A stretch of 25,161 nt of DNA from Bordetella parapertussis (GCA_945870465.1 CAMBSS010000048.1:1-25161), one strand, 5' to 3'. Counted from the first letter of the stretch, positions 14,054 to 22,260 are shown. A program made the numbers and translations. The notes: generated from the sequence alone by a model not told the origin.

Positions 14054-14461
14054 ATGAGCGTGGGGAAAATCATCGTTTTTGCAGTCGTGCTCGGTGCGGC
14101 CATTATGGTCATGCGTGCGAAGGGCCTGAGCGTGGGCGATGTTCTGCAGCTGGCGAAGGAAGAGGTCGCGCTCTCCAAATCCGAAACCAAGGCGGTGATG
14201 AGCGGTGAATATACCGACCGCTATGCGAAAAAGCTGAGCGAAGAGGCCGCGAAGCTGCCTGAGGCCAGCGCCAATGCCAGCTCTGACGCCGAGCTCAACC
14301 AGATGAACCGCGAGCTTGCCGAGGAGCGCAAGCGCATGCTCGAGCAGCGCGCCGCCGCCGTGCAAAAAGTGACCGGGCAGATACTGACCGGCGACGTCGA
14401 TTCACTCAAGCGGCAAGTCGAAAAGCAGGGGCGCCAGCGCCAGGCGGGGGAGCTTCCGTAG
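14054..14461 (+). CDS. Small single-pass membrane protein with coiled coil
   Basis: From ATG 14054 the product is 135 aa. Residues 3-22 (GKIIVFAVVLGAAIMVM) form one hydrophobic membrane segment at the N-terminus. The rest is charged and helical, rich in Ala/Glu/Lys, with a predicted coiled coil over about residues 75-125 (ELNQMNRELAEERKRMLEQR). No family is recognised. A TTG at 14027 would add nine residues. Neither start has a clear ribosome site, so the start is uncertain, but the membrane segment favours 14054 or earlier. The topology suggests a short cytoplasmic or periplasmic helical tail anchored in the inner membrane. It is followed, 95 bases later, by the SDR gene on the same strand; a functional link is not evident. 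Confidence 0.65.
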   Translation: MSVGKIIVFAVVLGAAIMVMRAKGLSVGDVLQLAKEEVALSKSETKAVMSGEYTDRYAKKLSEEAAKLPEASANASSDAELNQMNRELAEERKRMLEQRAAAVQKVTGQILTGDVDSLKRQVEKQGRQRQAGELP

Positions 14462-14556
14462 AACGCGAGATGGAAACCCCTCACGGCTTCACCCACTGGT
14501 CAACGCGCATCACAGCTAATATCATCGCCACCAATCAATAATCTGCAAAGGCGCCA

Positions 14557-15300
14557 ATGGAACTCAAAGGTTGTGCAGCTATCGTAACGGGCGGCAGCGG
14601 CGGGCTTGGCCAGCGCATCTGTCGCGCGCTGGCGTTGAACGGCGTCGACATCGTGGTGAATTACGCCGCATCGGAAACCAAGGCGAAGTCCGTCGCCGAA
14701 GACATGATCAAGCTGGGCGTGCGTTCAGTGGCGCTTTGCGCCGATGTCACCGACCCGCATGCGGTGGAGCGGATGGTGGAAGAGGCCCAGGCCGCGTTCG
14801 GACGCGTCGACATACTTGTCAATGACGCCGCCTTCAACAAGACGATTCCGTATGCCGATCTCGACGGCATGACGCTCGAATTATGGAATCACATCATGAA
14901 CGTCAACCTCACCGGCACTTTCAACTGCATCAGGGCCGTCGCGCCGCTGATGAAAGCGCAGGGGCAGGGCCGCATCGTGAACATCTCGTCGGGCGCCGGT
15001 GTAGCGCCGCGCGGCAGCAGCATCGCCTACGCAGTGTCCAAGGCCGGCATGATCCATCTCACCAAGTGCATGGCGGTGGCGTTGGCACCCGCGGTCACGG
15101 TTAACTGCGTGGCGCCGGGTTTCATGGAAGGCACGCGCGCGACCGCCAATCGGCCGGCCGAATACCAGGCCACGGTTGCCGACATGACGTTGCTGCGTCA
15201 CGTGGTGAGCAAGGACGACGTCGCCGAGCAGCTCGTCACGTTTTGCCGCAGCGACAGCATGACCGGCCAGACGGTGGTGATGGATTGCGGGAGGTTGTAA
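14557..15300 (+). CDS. SDR-family NAD(P)-dependent oxidoreductase
   Basis: The 247-aa product is a classical short-chain dehydrogenase/reductase of normal length, FabG-like. The cofactor motif TGGSGGLG is at 11-18, CADVTD (61-66) binds the adenine ring, NDAA (89-92) replaces the usual NNAG, and the catalytic set is Asn115 or Asn117, Ser144/Ser145, Tyr158 and Lys162 (YAVSK at 158-162). The C-terminal MTGQTVVMDCGRL is the usual FabG-like ending, though the common final GG is CG. An AAAGG ribosome site lies six bases before the ATG. It is cytoplasmic and likely oxidises or reduces a hydroxyl/keto group in organic-acid metabolism. The following Bug gene begins 67 bases downstream on the same strand, so a shared transcript is plausible. 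Confidence 0.92.
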   Translation: MELKGCAAIVTGGSGGLGQRICRALALNGVDIVVNYAASETKAKSVAEDMIKLGVRSVALCADVTDPHAVERMVEEAQAAFGRVDILVNDAAFNKTIPYADLDGMTLELWNHIMNVNLTGTFNCIRAVAPLMKAQGQGRIVNISSGAGVAPRGSSIAYAVSKAGMIHLTKCMAVALAPAVTVNCVAPGFMEGTRATANRPAEYQATVADMTLLRHVVSKDDVAEQLVTFCRSDSMTGQTVVMDCGRL

Positions 15301-15367
15301 GCGGGCCGTGTCGGGCGGCCGTCCTGTAGAATGCGTTCCGCTTAATAACAATCCAATAAGGTCGAGC

Positions 15368-16336
15368 ATGAAACTCGGAGGAGTTGCATCGATGGCGGCA
15401 TTTGCCGCCGCAGTCGCCGCGCCGGCATTCGCGCAGAATTATCCAGCCAAGACAATCAGGATCGTCATCGCGCAGGCCCCGGGCAGCGCCACCGACGTCA
15501 TCAGCCGCATCGTCGGCAACCGCCTCGGCGAGGCGCTCGGCCAGTCGATGGTCGTCGACGCGCGGCCGGGCGCGGGCGGGGTGCTCGGCACCGAAATCGC
15601 GGCGCGCGCGCCGGCCGACGGCTACACGCTGTTCATGGGCAACAATTCCACGCACGGTTCCAACCCCGCGCTCTACAGCAAGCTGCCGTACGACGCGATC
15701 AAGGATTTTTCGCCGATCATTCTGGTGGTCGCGACGCCGTATGTGCTGAACGTGCACCCGTCGCTGCCGGTGAAAACGGTCAAGGAGCTGATTGTCTTTG
15801 CAAAGGCGCGTCCCGGGCAGATCAACTATGCATCCGCAGGCAACGGCAGCACCCACCATTTTTGCGGAGAATTGCTGAAGTCGCTCGCGGGCATCGATAT
15901 CGTGCACGTGCCTTACAAGGGATCCACCCCCGGATTGACCGCACTGGTCGCCGGCGAGGTAACCATGATGTTCTCGAATGTCGATAACTCGCAGCCGCAT
16001 ATCAAGAGCGGACGCATGCGGGCGCTCGCGGTGACCTCAGGGAAGCGTGCAACGCCGCTGCCGGAAGTGCCGACGATGGAAGAAGCAGGCGTGCGCGATT
16101 TTCAGGTGCTGTCCTGGTTCGGGCTCCTGGCACCAGCCGGCACGCCCGCTGCCGTAATTACCCGGGTCAATGCAGAAACGGTGAAAGTCCTGGCGCGGCC
16201 TGATGTAAGTGCGGCGCTCGCCGCACAGGGAATGGACGTCATGTCCGGAACGCCCGACCAGTTCGCGAATCACATCAAGAGCGAAATCGCGCGCATGACC
16301 AAGATTGCTGCGACGGCTGGTATCAAGGCCGAATAG
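15368..16336 (+). CDS. Bug-family (TctC) substrate receptor
   Basis: From ATG 15368 the product is 322 aa with a short signal peptide (MKLGG, then an Ala-rich core to FAQ at 23). A second ATG at 15392 has a better-placed GGAGGAG but would lose the lysine-containing n-region, so 15368 is preferred. Signatures are NYPAKTIR, QAPGSATDVISR (36-47), DARPGAGG (64-71), APADGYTL and HVPYKG. The glycine-rich loop reads PGSATD instead of PGGxTD, and DNR is DAR; the next Bug (16453) shows the same PGS and DAR changes, which marks these two as a sub-branch. TAGAAT at 15327-15332 may be a -10 box. Confidence 0.93.
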   Translation: MKLGGVASMAAFAAAVAAPAFAQNYPAKTIRIVIAQAPGSATDVISRIVGNRLGEALGQSMVVDARPGAGGVLGTEIAARAPADGYTLFMGNNSTHGSNPALYSKLPYDAIKDFSPIILVVATPYVLNVHPSLPVKTVKELIVFAKARPGQINYASAGNGSTHHFCGELLKSLAGIDIVHVPYKGSTPGLTALVAGEVTMMFSNVDNSQPHIKSGRMRALAVTSGKRATPLPEVPTMEEAGVRDFQVLSWFGLLAPAGTPAAVITRVNAETVKVLARPDVSAALAAQGMDVMSGTPDQFANHIKSEIARMTKIAATAGIKAE

Positions 16337-16346
16337 CGGGGCATCG

Positions 16347-16374
16347 CGCCGCCGCCATGAAACCGGCGGCGGCG
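16347..16374. other. Perfect 10-bp GC hairpin between two Bug genes
   Basis: CGCCGCCGCC (16347-16356) pairs with GGCGGCGGCG (16365-16374) around an 8-nt loop. No T-run follows, so it is not a typical intrinsic terminator. Its right arm directly abuts the TGGGTATAAT element at 16375-16384, so it may terminate read-through from the upstream Bug or influence the downstream promoter. Confidence 0.5.
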
Positions 16375-16384
16375 TGGGTATAAT
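16374..16384 (+). promoter_or_regulatory. GTGGGTATAAT -10 element, copy 1
   Basis: TATAAT at 16379-16384, preceded by GGCGTGGG, lies 68 bases before the Bug start at 16453. The same string precedes the Bug genes at 18624 and 19734, at 52 and 47 bases. No good -35 box is visible. Confidence 0.45.
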
Positions 16385-16452
16385 GCCGATCAGCGGCGGA
16401 AGTCTCGCGCCGGATATATAAACGAGAAATCCAAAAAGCAGGAGGAGTCCAT

Positions 16453-17409
16453 ATGCGCGCATTGATCCCGCTCGTACTCGGTTCGTTGCTGGCGTTGAAC
16501 GTGGCGCAGGCCGCGCCGCCGGCATTCCCGGAAAAACCGATCCGGCTGGTGCTGGGCAGCGCGCCGGGCTCGGGCCCCGACATCATTGCGCGCGCTCTCG
16601 CCGACCGCTTGTACGGAGCATGGGGCCAGCGCATCGTCGTCGATGCGCGCCCCGGCGTTGCCGGCATCCTGAGCGCCGACCTCGTGTTGCGCACAGTGCC
16701 CGACGGTTACACCTGGATGATATTGACCTCGCAGTTGCTGGTTGCAACCTCGGTGTATCCCAACGTCAAATTCAATCTCGGTAAAGACTTCGTATCGGTC
16801 AGCCTGATCGGCACGGTGCCGTTCGTGCTGGTGGTCAATCCCGAAATTCCCGCCAAGTCGCTGCGCGAACTTGTCGATTACGCGAAAAAGACGCCGCTGC
16901 AATATGGCTCGGCCGGCACCGGCGCGTCCGAGCATCTGTCCGGCGTTTTGTTCACGCGTTTGACCGGCACCGACATGCTGCACGTTCCGTACAAAGGCGT
17001 GGCCGAAGCGTTGTCCGCGACAATGGGTAAAGAAGTGCATCTCACTTACGGCGTCGTGCCGGCGGTGCTGGGCGCGGTGCAGGCGGGGCGCGTGAGGGCG
17101 CTCGGCGTCACCGGCCCCAAGCGCAATGCGCTGCTGCCCGACGTGCCTTCAATTTCCGAAGCAGTGCCCGGCTACAACACGCTGGGATGGTACAGCGTGG
17201 TGGCGCCCGTCGGCACGCCGGAAGCAGTGCTCGCCAAAGCCAGCGCCGAGATCGCCAAATCAGTGAAAGACCCGCAGTTCGGCGAACAGTTGCGCGGGCT
17301 GGGACTCGATCTCGTCGGCAGCACGCGCGCGGAACTCGATGCATTCCGGCGCGAGCAGACCACGCAGATCGGTGACATCGTTAAAGCCGCCGGCGTGACG
17401 GTGAAATAG
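16453..17409 (+). CDS. Bug-family (TctC) substrate receptor
   Basis: The product is 318 aa, start ATG with AGGAGGAG five bases upstream. The signal peptide begins MRALIPLVLGSLL and ends VAQA at residue 20; both the DNA around the ribosome site and the first ten residues resemble the Bug at 18624 (MRKLIPLMLGAL), which points to a duplication including the control region. Signatures are FPEKPIR (25-31), GSAPGSGPDIIAR (35-47), DARPGVAG (64-71), VPDGYTW and HVPYKG. PGSGPD and DARPG mark the same sub-branch as the preceding Bug. It is convergent with the Bug at 17480; the 70-base gap between them has no obvious terminator. Confidence 0.93.
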   Translation: MRALIPLVLGSLLALNVAQAAPPAFPEKPIRLVLGSAPGSGPDIIARALADRLYGAWGQRIVVDARPGVAGILSADLVLRTVPDGYTWMILTSQLLVATSVYPNVKFNLGKDFVSVSLIGTVPFVLVVNPEIPAKSLRELVDYAKKTPLQYGSAGTGASEHLSGVLFTRLTGTDMLHVPYKGVAEALSATMGKEVHLTYGVVPAVLGAVQAGRVRALGVTGPKRNALLPDVPSISEAVPGYNTLGWYSVVAPVGTPEAVLAKASAEIAKSVKDPQFGEQLRGLGLDLVGSTRAELDAFRREQTTQIGDIVKAAGVTVK

Positions 17410-17479
17410 TCGCGCCGCGGCGTTCCCGCAACGGTTCATCGCGGCTTGCCTGCAATTTATTGCGGCCGCTCATTGCCGT

Positions 17480-18448
17480 CTATTGCGGTTTAAAGCCGAT
17501 GTCGAGCACGATCTTGCCGTACTTGGCATATTCCTTTTTGATGAACTCGGCGTAGAACTCGGGCGACTCGTTGGCGACGTAAAGCCCCGCCGTAACCAGC
17601 TTGGCGTTGACTTCGGGTTGCTGCATCGCGCGGTTGATTTCTTCGTTGAGCCGCTTGACGATCGCGCGCGGCGTGCCGGCCGGCGCGATATAGCCGAACC
17701 AGCCGCGCATGTCGTAGCCGGGGACCAGGTCCGAGAACACCGGCAGATCGGGTTTGTCGGGCACGCGCGCGTTGTTGGTCACGCCTATCAACCGCATGCG
17801 GCCCGATTGCACCAGTGTGGACAGGCTGGAATACGAGCCGATGCCCACCGTCACCTGGCCAGAGATCACGTCGGTGGCGACCTGTGTCGCGCCCTTGTAT
17901 GGCACGTGCAGGAACTTGAATCCCGCCATTGAGGCCAGCAGTTCGAACGCGAGGTGAGGGTAGCCGCCTTCGCCGTTGGTGCCGAGCGTGAGTTTGCCCG
18001 GGTTCGCTTTACACCACGCGATCATTTCCGCGGCGTTCTTGAACTGCGCATTCGGATTGGCGACGACGGCGAGATAGTTGGTGGCGTTGAGCGCGACCGC
18101 CGTGAAATCCTTCAGCGGGTCGTACGGCAATTTCTTGTACGTATGCGGGGCGACGACCAGCGTGCCGCCTTGTCCGACGCCTATGGTATAGCCGTCGGGT
18201 GTTGCGTTTTTCAATAACTCCAGCCCGATCTGGCCGCTCGCGCCGGCGCGGTTGTCGATGACGATCTGCTGTCCCATGCGTTCGGCCATCACCGGACTCA
18301 GGAGGCGCGCGATGATATCGGCGGCTTCGCCCGGCGGGAACGGAATGATGACGCGGATCGGTTTGGCCGGATAGGCCTGCGCGAGGGCGGCGGCGTGGCC
18401 GCCGATGCCGGCCAGCAGCGCAAATGCGTATAGCAGCGGATGTTGCAT
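17480..18448 (-). CDS. Bug-family (TctC) substrate receptor
   Basis: The product is 322 aa from ATG 18448, which has GGGGAG nine bases upstream; longer readings to 18709 would cross the promoter region of the divergent Bug. The signal peptide ends ALAQ (21-24). Signatures are AYPAKPIR (25-32), PFPPGEAADIIAR (36-48), DNRAGASG (65-72), TPDGYTIG and HVPYKG. The loop reads PGEAAD, where other Bugs have PGGxTD, so a Glu sits in the ligand-contacting loop; this may disfavour a plain carboxylate ligand or reflect an amino- or amide-bearing ligand. The C-terminal GFKPQ also differs from its neighbours. It is divergent from the Bug at 18624. Confidence 0.92.
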   Translation of the reverse strand: MQHPLLYAFALLAGIGGHAAALAQAYPAKPIRVIIPFPPGEAADIIARLLSPVMAERMGQQIVIDNRAGASGQIGLELLKNATPDGYTIGVGQGGTLVVAPHTYKKLPYDPLKDFTAVALNATNYLAVVANPNAQFKNAAEMIAWCKANPGKLTLGTNGEGGYPHLAFELLASMAGFKFLHVPYKGATQVATDVISGQVTVGIGSYSSLSTLVQSGRMRLIGVTNNARVPDKPDLPVFSDLVPGYDMRGWFGYIAPAGTPRAIVKRLNEEINRAMQQPEVNAKLVTAGLYVANESPEFYAEFIKKEYAKYGKIVLDIGFKPQ

Positions 18449-18561
18449 GGCTTTTCTCCCCTGTGAACACGGGTGGCGCATGGTTTTCGTCCCACCGGCG
18501 TGCAGTCTACAACGCCGCCGTTCACAACGGTTCAGGCGGTGAGGTTTTGCCGCCGCGCGGA

Positions 18562-18572
18562 GTGGGTATAAT
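18562..18572 (+). promoter_or_regulatory. GTGGGTATAAT -10 element, copy 2
   Basis: TATAAT at 18567-18572, preceded by GTGGG, lies 52 bases before the Bug start at 18624. A TTTTGC at 18545-18550 is 16 bases upstream and could act as a weak -35. The CCTACCGGCGGATGGT after it resembles the sequence following copy 3. Confidence 0.5.
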
Positions 18573-18623
18573 CCCCGCCTACCGGCGGATGGTCGTGCCG
18601 GACACCACCACGGAGGAGTTGGC

Positions 18624-19607
18624 ATGCGTAAGTTGATCCCGCTCATGCTGGGAGCGTTGACTGCAGCAGCGGCGGCGGGGCAGGCGTGGGGCCAGAATGC
18701 GGTGGCCAACTATCCGACCAAGCCCATCCGCCTGGTGGTGCCTTATCCGCCGGGCGGCACGACGGACATCGTCGCGCGCGGCATCGGCACCAAGTTGGCC
18801 GAGCGCTTCGGCCAGCAGGTGGTCATCGACAATCGCGGCGGCGCCAGCACCATCATAGGTGCTGACGCGGTCGCCAAGTCCCTGCCCGATGGTTACACGC
18901 TGCTGCTGACGACGGCGACCACCATGTCGATCAATCCGCAGGTCAACCCGAAGCTGCCGTACGCGGTGAGCGACTTTGCGCCGATTACTTCGGCAGTCAA
19001 CGTGCCGTTCATGATCGCCACGCATCCCTCGCTGCCGGCCAATTCGATGACCGAACTCATCGCGCTCGCCAAGGCGAAGCCCGGCACGATCAAGTATTCG
19101 ACGCCGGGGCTGGCATCGAGCAATCATCTTGCCGGCGCGCTGCTCGAATCGATGGCGGGCATCAAGCTCGGGCACATTCCGTACAAAGGGTCGGGCCCCG
19201 CGACCATCGCCGCACTCGGCGGCGAAGTCGACATCGTCATCACCGGCATTGCGACTGTCACGCCGCACTGGAAAGTCGGCAAGCTGAAAATTCTCGCGAT
19301 CGGCGCCGACAAGCGCCATCCAAGCTGGCCCGAGATCCCGTCCACCGGCGAAGCGGGGCTGCAGGGTTATTACGCAGGCACCTGGTTCGGCGTCGTCACC
19401 CGCGCGGGCACCGCGCGGCCCATCATCGACAAGCTCAATCGCGAGTCAGTGGCCGCACTCGCGGCGGGCGAACTCAACGAGCGCCTGACGGCGATCGGCT
19501 TCGACGTATTCACCGGCACGCCGGAAGATTTCGCGCGTTTCATGCAAACCGACATGACGCGCGCGGCGAAGGTGATCAAGGCCGCGAACATCAAGGCCGC
19601 CGAATAG
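18624..19607 (+). CDS. Bug-family (TctC) substrate receptor
   Basis: The product is 327 aa, with GGAGGAG five bases before the ATG. The signal peptide covers residues 2-24 (LIPLMLGALTAAAAAGQAWG). Signatures are NYPTKPIR (29-36), PYPPGGTTDIVAR (40-52), DNRGGAST (69-76), LPDGYTL and HIPYKG. This is the canonical PGGTTD form, as in the receptors at 1707 and 23951. It is the first of two adjacent plus-strand Bugs, 126 bases apart, each with its own GTGGGTATAAT element, so they are probably independently expressed paralogues rather than a single operon. Signal-peptide similarity to the Bug at 16453 suggests a shared origin. Confidence 0.93.
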   Translation: MRKLIPLMLGALTAAAAAGQAWGQNAVANYPTKPIRLVVPYPPGGTTDIVARGIGTKLAERFGQQVVIDNRGGASTIIGADAVAKSLPDGYTLLLTTATTMSINPQVNPKLPYAVSDFAPITSAVNVPFMIATHPSLPANSMTELIALAKAKPGTIKYSTPGLASSNHLAGALLESMAGIKLGHIPYKGSGPATIAALGGEVDIVITGIATVTPHWKVGKLKILAIGADKRHPSWPEIPSTGEAGLQGYYAGTWFGVVTRAGTARPIIDKLNRESVAALAAGELNERLTAIGFDVFTGTPEDFARFMQTDMTRAAKVIKAANIKAAE

Positions 19608-19675
19608 TCGCGAGTTCGCCGCTCATGCGCAGGTCCTGACCGCTCGATTTCCACGCGGGGTTCGGCGTAATAGGC

Positions 19676-19686
19676 GTGGGTATAAT
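19676..19686 (+). promoter_or_regulatory. GTGGGTATAAT -10 element, copy 3
   Basis: TATAAT at 19681-19686 follows GCGTGGG exactly as in copy 1 and lies 47 bases before the Bug start at 19734. CCACGC (19651-19656) is complementary to GCGTGG just before the hexamer, so a small hairpin could form across the -35 region. Confidence 0.45.
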
Positions 19687-19733
19687 TCCTGCTTACGGTA
19701 GTGGTTGTTACCATTCACGCAAAAGGATTTCTC

Positions 19734-20711
19734 ATGAGCGCATTGTTTCGCATCCTGCTCGGGGTTCTGACTGCTGTGGCAGCCACGCATGGACTGGCGC
19801 AGAATGCAGCCGCGAACTACCCGAACAAGCCGATCCGCTGGATCATCGACTTTCCGCCGGCCGGTGTGTCCGACATACTCACGCGCACGGTCGGCCAGAA
19901 ACTGACCGAATATCTCGGTCAGGGGTTCGTCTACGACAATCGCCCCGGCGCCAACGGCGTGATCGCCAACGCGCTGGCCGCCAAGGCGCCGTCCGACGGC
20001 TATACGCTGGGTTTCATCAGCCAGCCGCTGTCGCTGCAGCTCACGCTGGCGCCCAATCTCGGTTTCAGCCTGAAGGACTTCGCGCCCGTCGCGCTGATCG
20101 CCGAATATCCCAGCCTGCTCGTGGTGCAGGCGAAGACGCCGGTGGAGAGTGCGAAGGAATTCACTGCTTGGGCGAAGAAGAAATCGCCGTCCATCTCCTA
20201 TGCGTCCTCCGGTGCGGGCGGTGCGCAGCACCTGGCAATGGAACTTTTTCGCAAGGTGGCCGGGTTTGATGCCTTGCACGTGCCGTATAACGGCAGCGCC
20301 GCCGGCATGATCGACCTGATGGGCGGGCGCGTCGACGCAGTGTTCGTCAACGTGCCGGGCTCGTTGCCGCACATCCGCGCCGGGCGCGTGAAAGCGATTG
20401 CGCTGGCAGGCCGCGCGCGCATGCGCGTGCTGCCCGAAGTGCCGACGTTTGCCGAGAGCGGCTATCCGTTCGACACGCTGGCGGGGTTCGCGGGTGCTGC
20501 GTTTCCGGCGGGCACGCCGAAAGCAATCGTCAATCGCATGAGCGCTGAGATCGCCAAAGTGGTGAAGCTGCCCGACATCCAGGAGCGCATTTTCAATGCT
20601 GGGGGAGAGCCGCGTTACCTCGGGCCTGAAGAATTCACGAAATACCTCGTTGATGACGTCAAGCGCTGGGCGCCGCTCATCAAGGAAGCCGGCGCTACTC
20701 CTCAGACTTAA
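19734..20711 (+). CDS. Bug-family (TctC) substrate receptor
   Basis: The product is 325 aa, ATG with AAGGA about seven bases upstream. The signal peptide (MSALFRILLGVLTAVAATHGLAQ) resembles those at 16453 and 18624 in the LLG/LG turn. Signatures are NYPNKPIR (28-35), DFPPAGVSDILTR (39-51), DNRPGANG (68-75), PSDGYTLG and HVPYNG. Three normally conserved positions are altered: PPAGVSD for PPGGxTD, and PYNG for PYKG. The changed loops suggest a ligand different from those of its neighbours. The gene ends 224 bases before the triple-RidA gene, with a large inverted repeat between them. Confidence 0.93.
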   Translation: MSALFRILLGVLTAVAATHGLAQNAAANYPNKPIRWIIDFPPAGVSDILTRTVGQKLTEYLGQGFVYDNRPGANGVIANALAAKAPSDGYTLGFISQPLSLQLTLAPNLGFSLKDFAPVALIAEYPSLLVVQAKTPVESAKEFTAWAKKKSPSISYASSGAGGAQHLAMELFRKVAGFDALHVPYNGSAAGMIDLMGGRVDAVFVNVPGSLPHIRAGRVKAIALAGRARMRVLPEVPTFAESGYPFDTLAGFAGAAFPAGTPKAIVNRMSAEIAKVVKLPDIQERIFNAGGEPRYLGPEEFTKYLVDDVKRWAPLIKEAGATPQT

Positions 20712-20725
20712 ACATTTAGGGCTTG

Positions 20726-20898
20726 AACCGCAAAGGACGCGAAGGACGCAAAGGAAACCTAAATCTGTTCGAGGTTCACAGCGTGTACGTCGGGTTTCCG
20801 ACGTTGACATTAATATGCTGTAACCATTGCGAAGACCATGTGCGTTTTCAAGAAAATCTGAAACCTTCCTTCGCGTCCTTTGCGTCCTTCGCGGTTAA
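20726..20898. repeat. Inverted repeat built of 9-nt tandem units
   Basis: The left arm (20726-20756) contains CGCAAAGGACG units repeated with a 9-nt period. The right arm (about 20866-20896) contains the complementary TCCTTTGCG-type units. The arms pair over about 30 bp with a few wobble or mismatched positions and are separated by roughly 110 bases that show no gene. The architecture matches the 10-nt-unit element at 4556-4659, with different units. Confidence 0.85.
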
Positions 20899-20934
20899 AG
20901 AATTGGAAGTAGTGCCTCAGGGGAATTAAGAAAA

Positions 20935-22236
20935 ATGGCAACAAGAAAAAAATCCGCGGTCAAAGCACTGCTGCCCGTGACGATAGAGCAGGGCGGCATC
21001 CATTACGCGGCCGGCATCAAGGCGGGCAACTGGATTTTCGCCACCGGACACAAAGGCAATGCGGATTTCGCGGGCGGTATGGATCCCGCCGTCATGAAAG
21101 TCGCGCTGCCGGATTGGGAAAGCTCCAAACACCGGCGCGAGTCGGACCGCATATTCGCGAACCTTGGCCGCGTGCTGAAAGCGGGCGGCAGCAGTTACGC
21201 CAATATCGTGCGCGTCGATCAGTATTACAACGACTACCGCGCAGTGCCGCCGTATCATGGCGCGCGCCGTGCCGCGCTCGGCGATCACATCCCACCCAGC
21301 ACTTCCATCCTGATGCCGCGCTTCCTGCTCGCCGGCCAGGACATCGAAATGCAGATGATGGCGGCGTCCGACGGCGTGCGCGTGCAGCACATCCGGCCCA
21401 AGTCGCACGCGATACACGAGAGCTCGGGCTACAGCCTGGCGGTGACGGCGGGCGATTTCGTGTTCGTCGCCGGACGTCTTGCCGATGCGCTGGTGCTCAC
21501 CGACGGGCTCGCCCCCGAAGTGCGGCTGCCGGCTGGCCATTTGTGGAAAGGCGTGCCGGTCAAGCTCGAGACCGAATATACGATCAAACAAAAGATCGAA
21601 CCAGCGCTCAAAGCTGCCGGCTCGTCGCTCGCCGACGTGGTGAAGTGCCAGGTGTACCTGCGCGACCCGGCGGATTTCGCGGCGTTCAACGAAGTGTGGC
21701 GCGCGCACTTCCCCAAAAATCCGCCCGCAACGAGCGTGATCGCGATGTCGACACCGGGTCTCGCCATCGAAGAAGGGCGCGTCGAGATCAATGCCATCGC
21801 GCTGCGCAGCATGGGCAAGACGCGCGCGAGCCGCATCGATGCCGGCGTAATGCCCGCGTGGGCCGGTTACTGTCAGGCGGTACGCGCCGGTGACCTGTTG
21901 TTTATCTCGGGGCTGCTCGCGATTGACCGCAATGGACTCGTGGATGCCGCGCGCGTCGATGCCGCGCAACCGCATTTCGGCTCCAGCGTGCAGGCGCAGA
22001 TGGATTGCATGCTGGTCAATGCCGAAAAGCTGTGCAAGGCCGCCGGCACTTCGCTTGCCAATGTCGTGCGCATCCAGCAGTTTCACACCGACCTTAAGGA
22101 TTTTTATCCGGCCTACCAGGTGTGGCAGCAGCATCTGCCAGGGCAGCACCTGCCGTACTCGGCAGTCGAAGTGCCTTTTTTGCCGGTGCCCGGCTGCACG
22201 GTGCAACTCGATCTCTGGGTCTATGCGCCGGCGTGA
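20935..22236 (+). CDS. Triple-domain RidA (YjgF/UK114) family protein
   Basis: The 433-aa product is three RidA-like domains in a row, at about residues 15-150, 155-292 and 300-432. The repeats are visible as AGNWIFATG / AGDFVFVAG / AGDLLFISG (30, 172, 318), LKAGGSSYANIVRVDQYYND / LKAAGSSLADVVKCQVYLRD / CKAAGTSLANVVRIQQFHTD (81, 225, 367), and PPSTSILM / PPATSVIAM / LPYSAVEV. Single-domain RidA proteins form homotrimers with active sites at the subunit interfaces, so one chain here could fold as a pseudo-trimer. The arginine that defines imine-deaminating RidA (PxRSxV) is Thr123, Thr266 and Ser409 in the three domains, so archetypal deaminase activity is unlikely. No signal peptide is present, so it should be cytoplasmic. 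The gene is convergent with the ThDP enzyme 24 bases downstream. Confidence 0.9.
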   Translation: MATRKKSAVKALLPVTIEQGGIHYAAGIKAGNWIFATGHKGNADFAGGMDPAVMKVALPDWESSKHRRESDRIFANLGRVLKAGGSSYANIVRVDQYYNDYRAVPPYHGARRAALGDHIPPSTSILMPRFLLAGQDIEMQMMAASDGVRVQHIRPKSHAIHESSGYSLAVTAGDFVFVAGRLADALVLTDGLAPEVRLPAGHLWKGVPVKLETEYTIKQKIEPALKAAGSSLADVVKCQVYLRDPADFAAFNEVWRAHFPKNPPATSVIAMSTPGLAIEEGRVEINAIALRSMGKTRASRIDAGVMPAWAGYCQAVRAGDLLFISGLLAIDRNGLVDAARVDAAQPHFGSSVQAQMDCMLVNAEKLCKAAGTSLANVVRIQQFHTDLKDFYPAYQVWQQHLPGQHLPYSAVEVPFLPVPGCTVQLDLWVYAPA

Positions 22237-22260
22237 GCGATTTCGTAGCGCGGCGTTGCG

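Noticed and set aside
17410..17479. Terminator between convergent Bug genes
   Set aside because: Only short, poorly spaced complementary words (CCGCAA/TTGCGG) are present, with no T-run.
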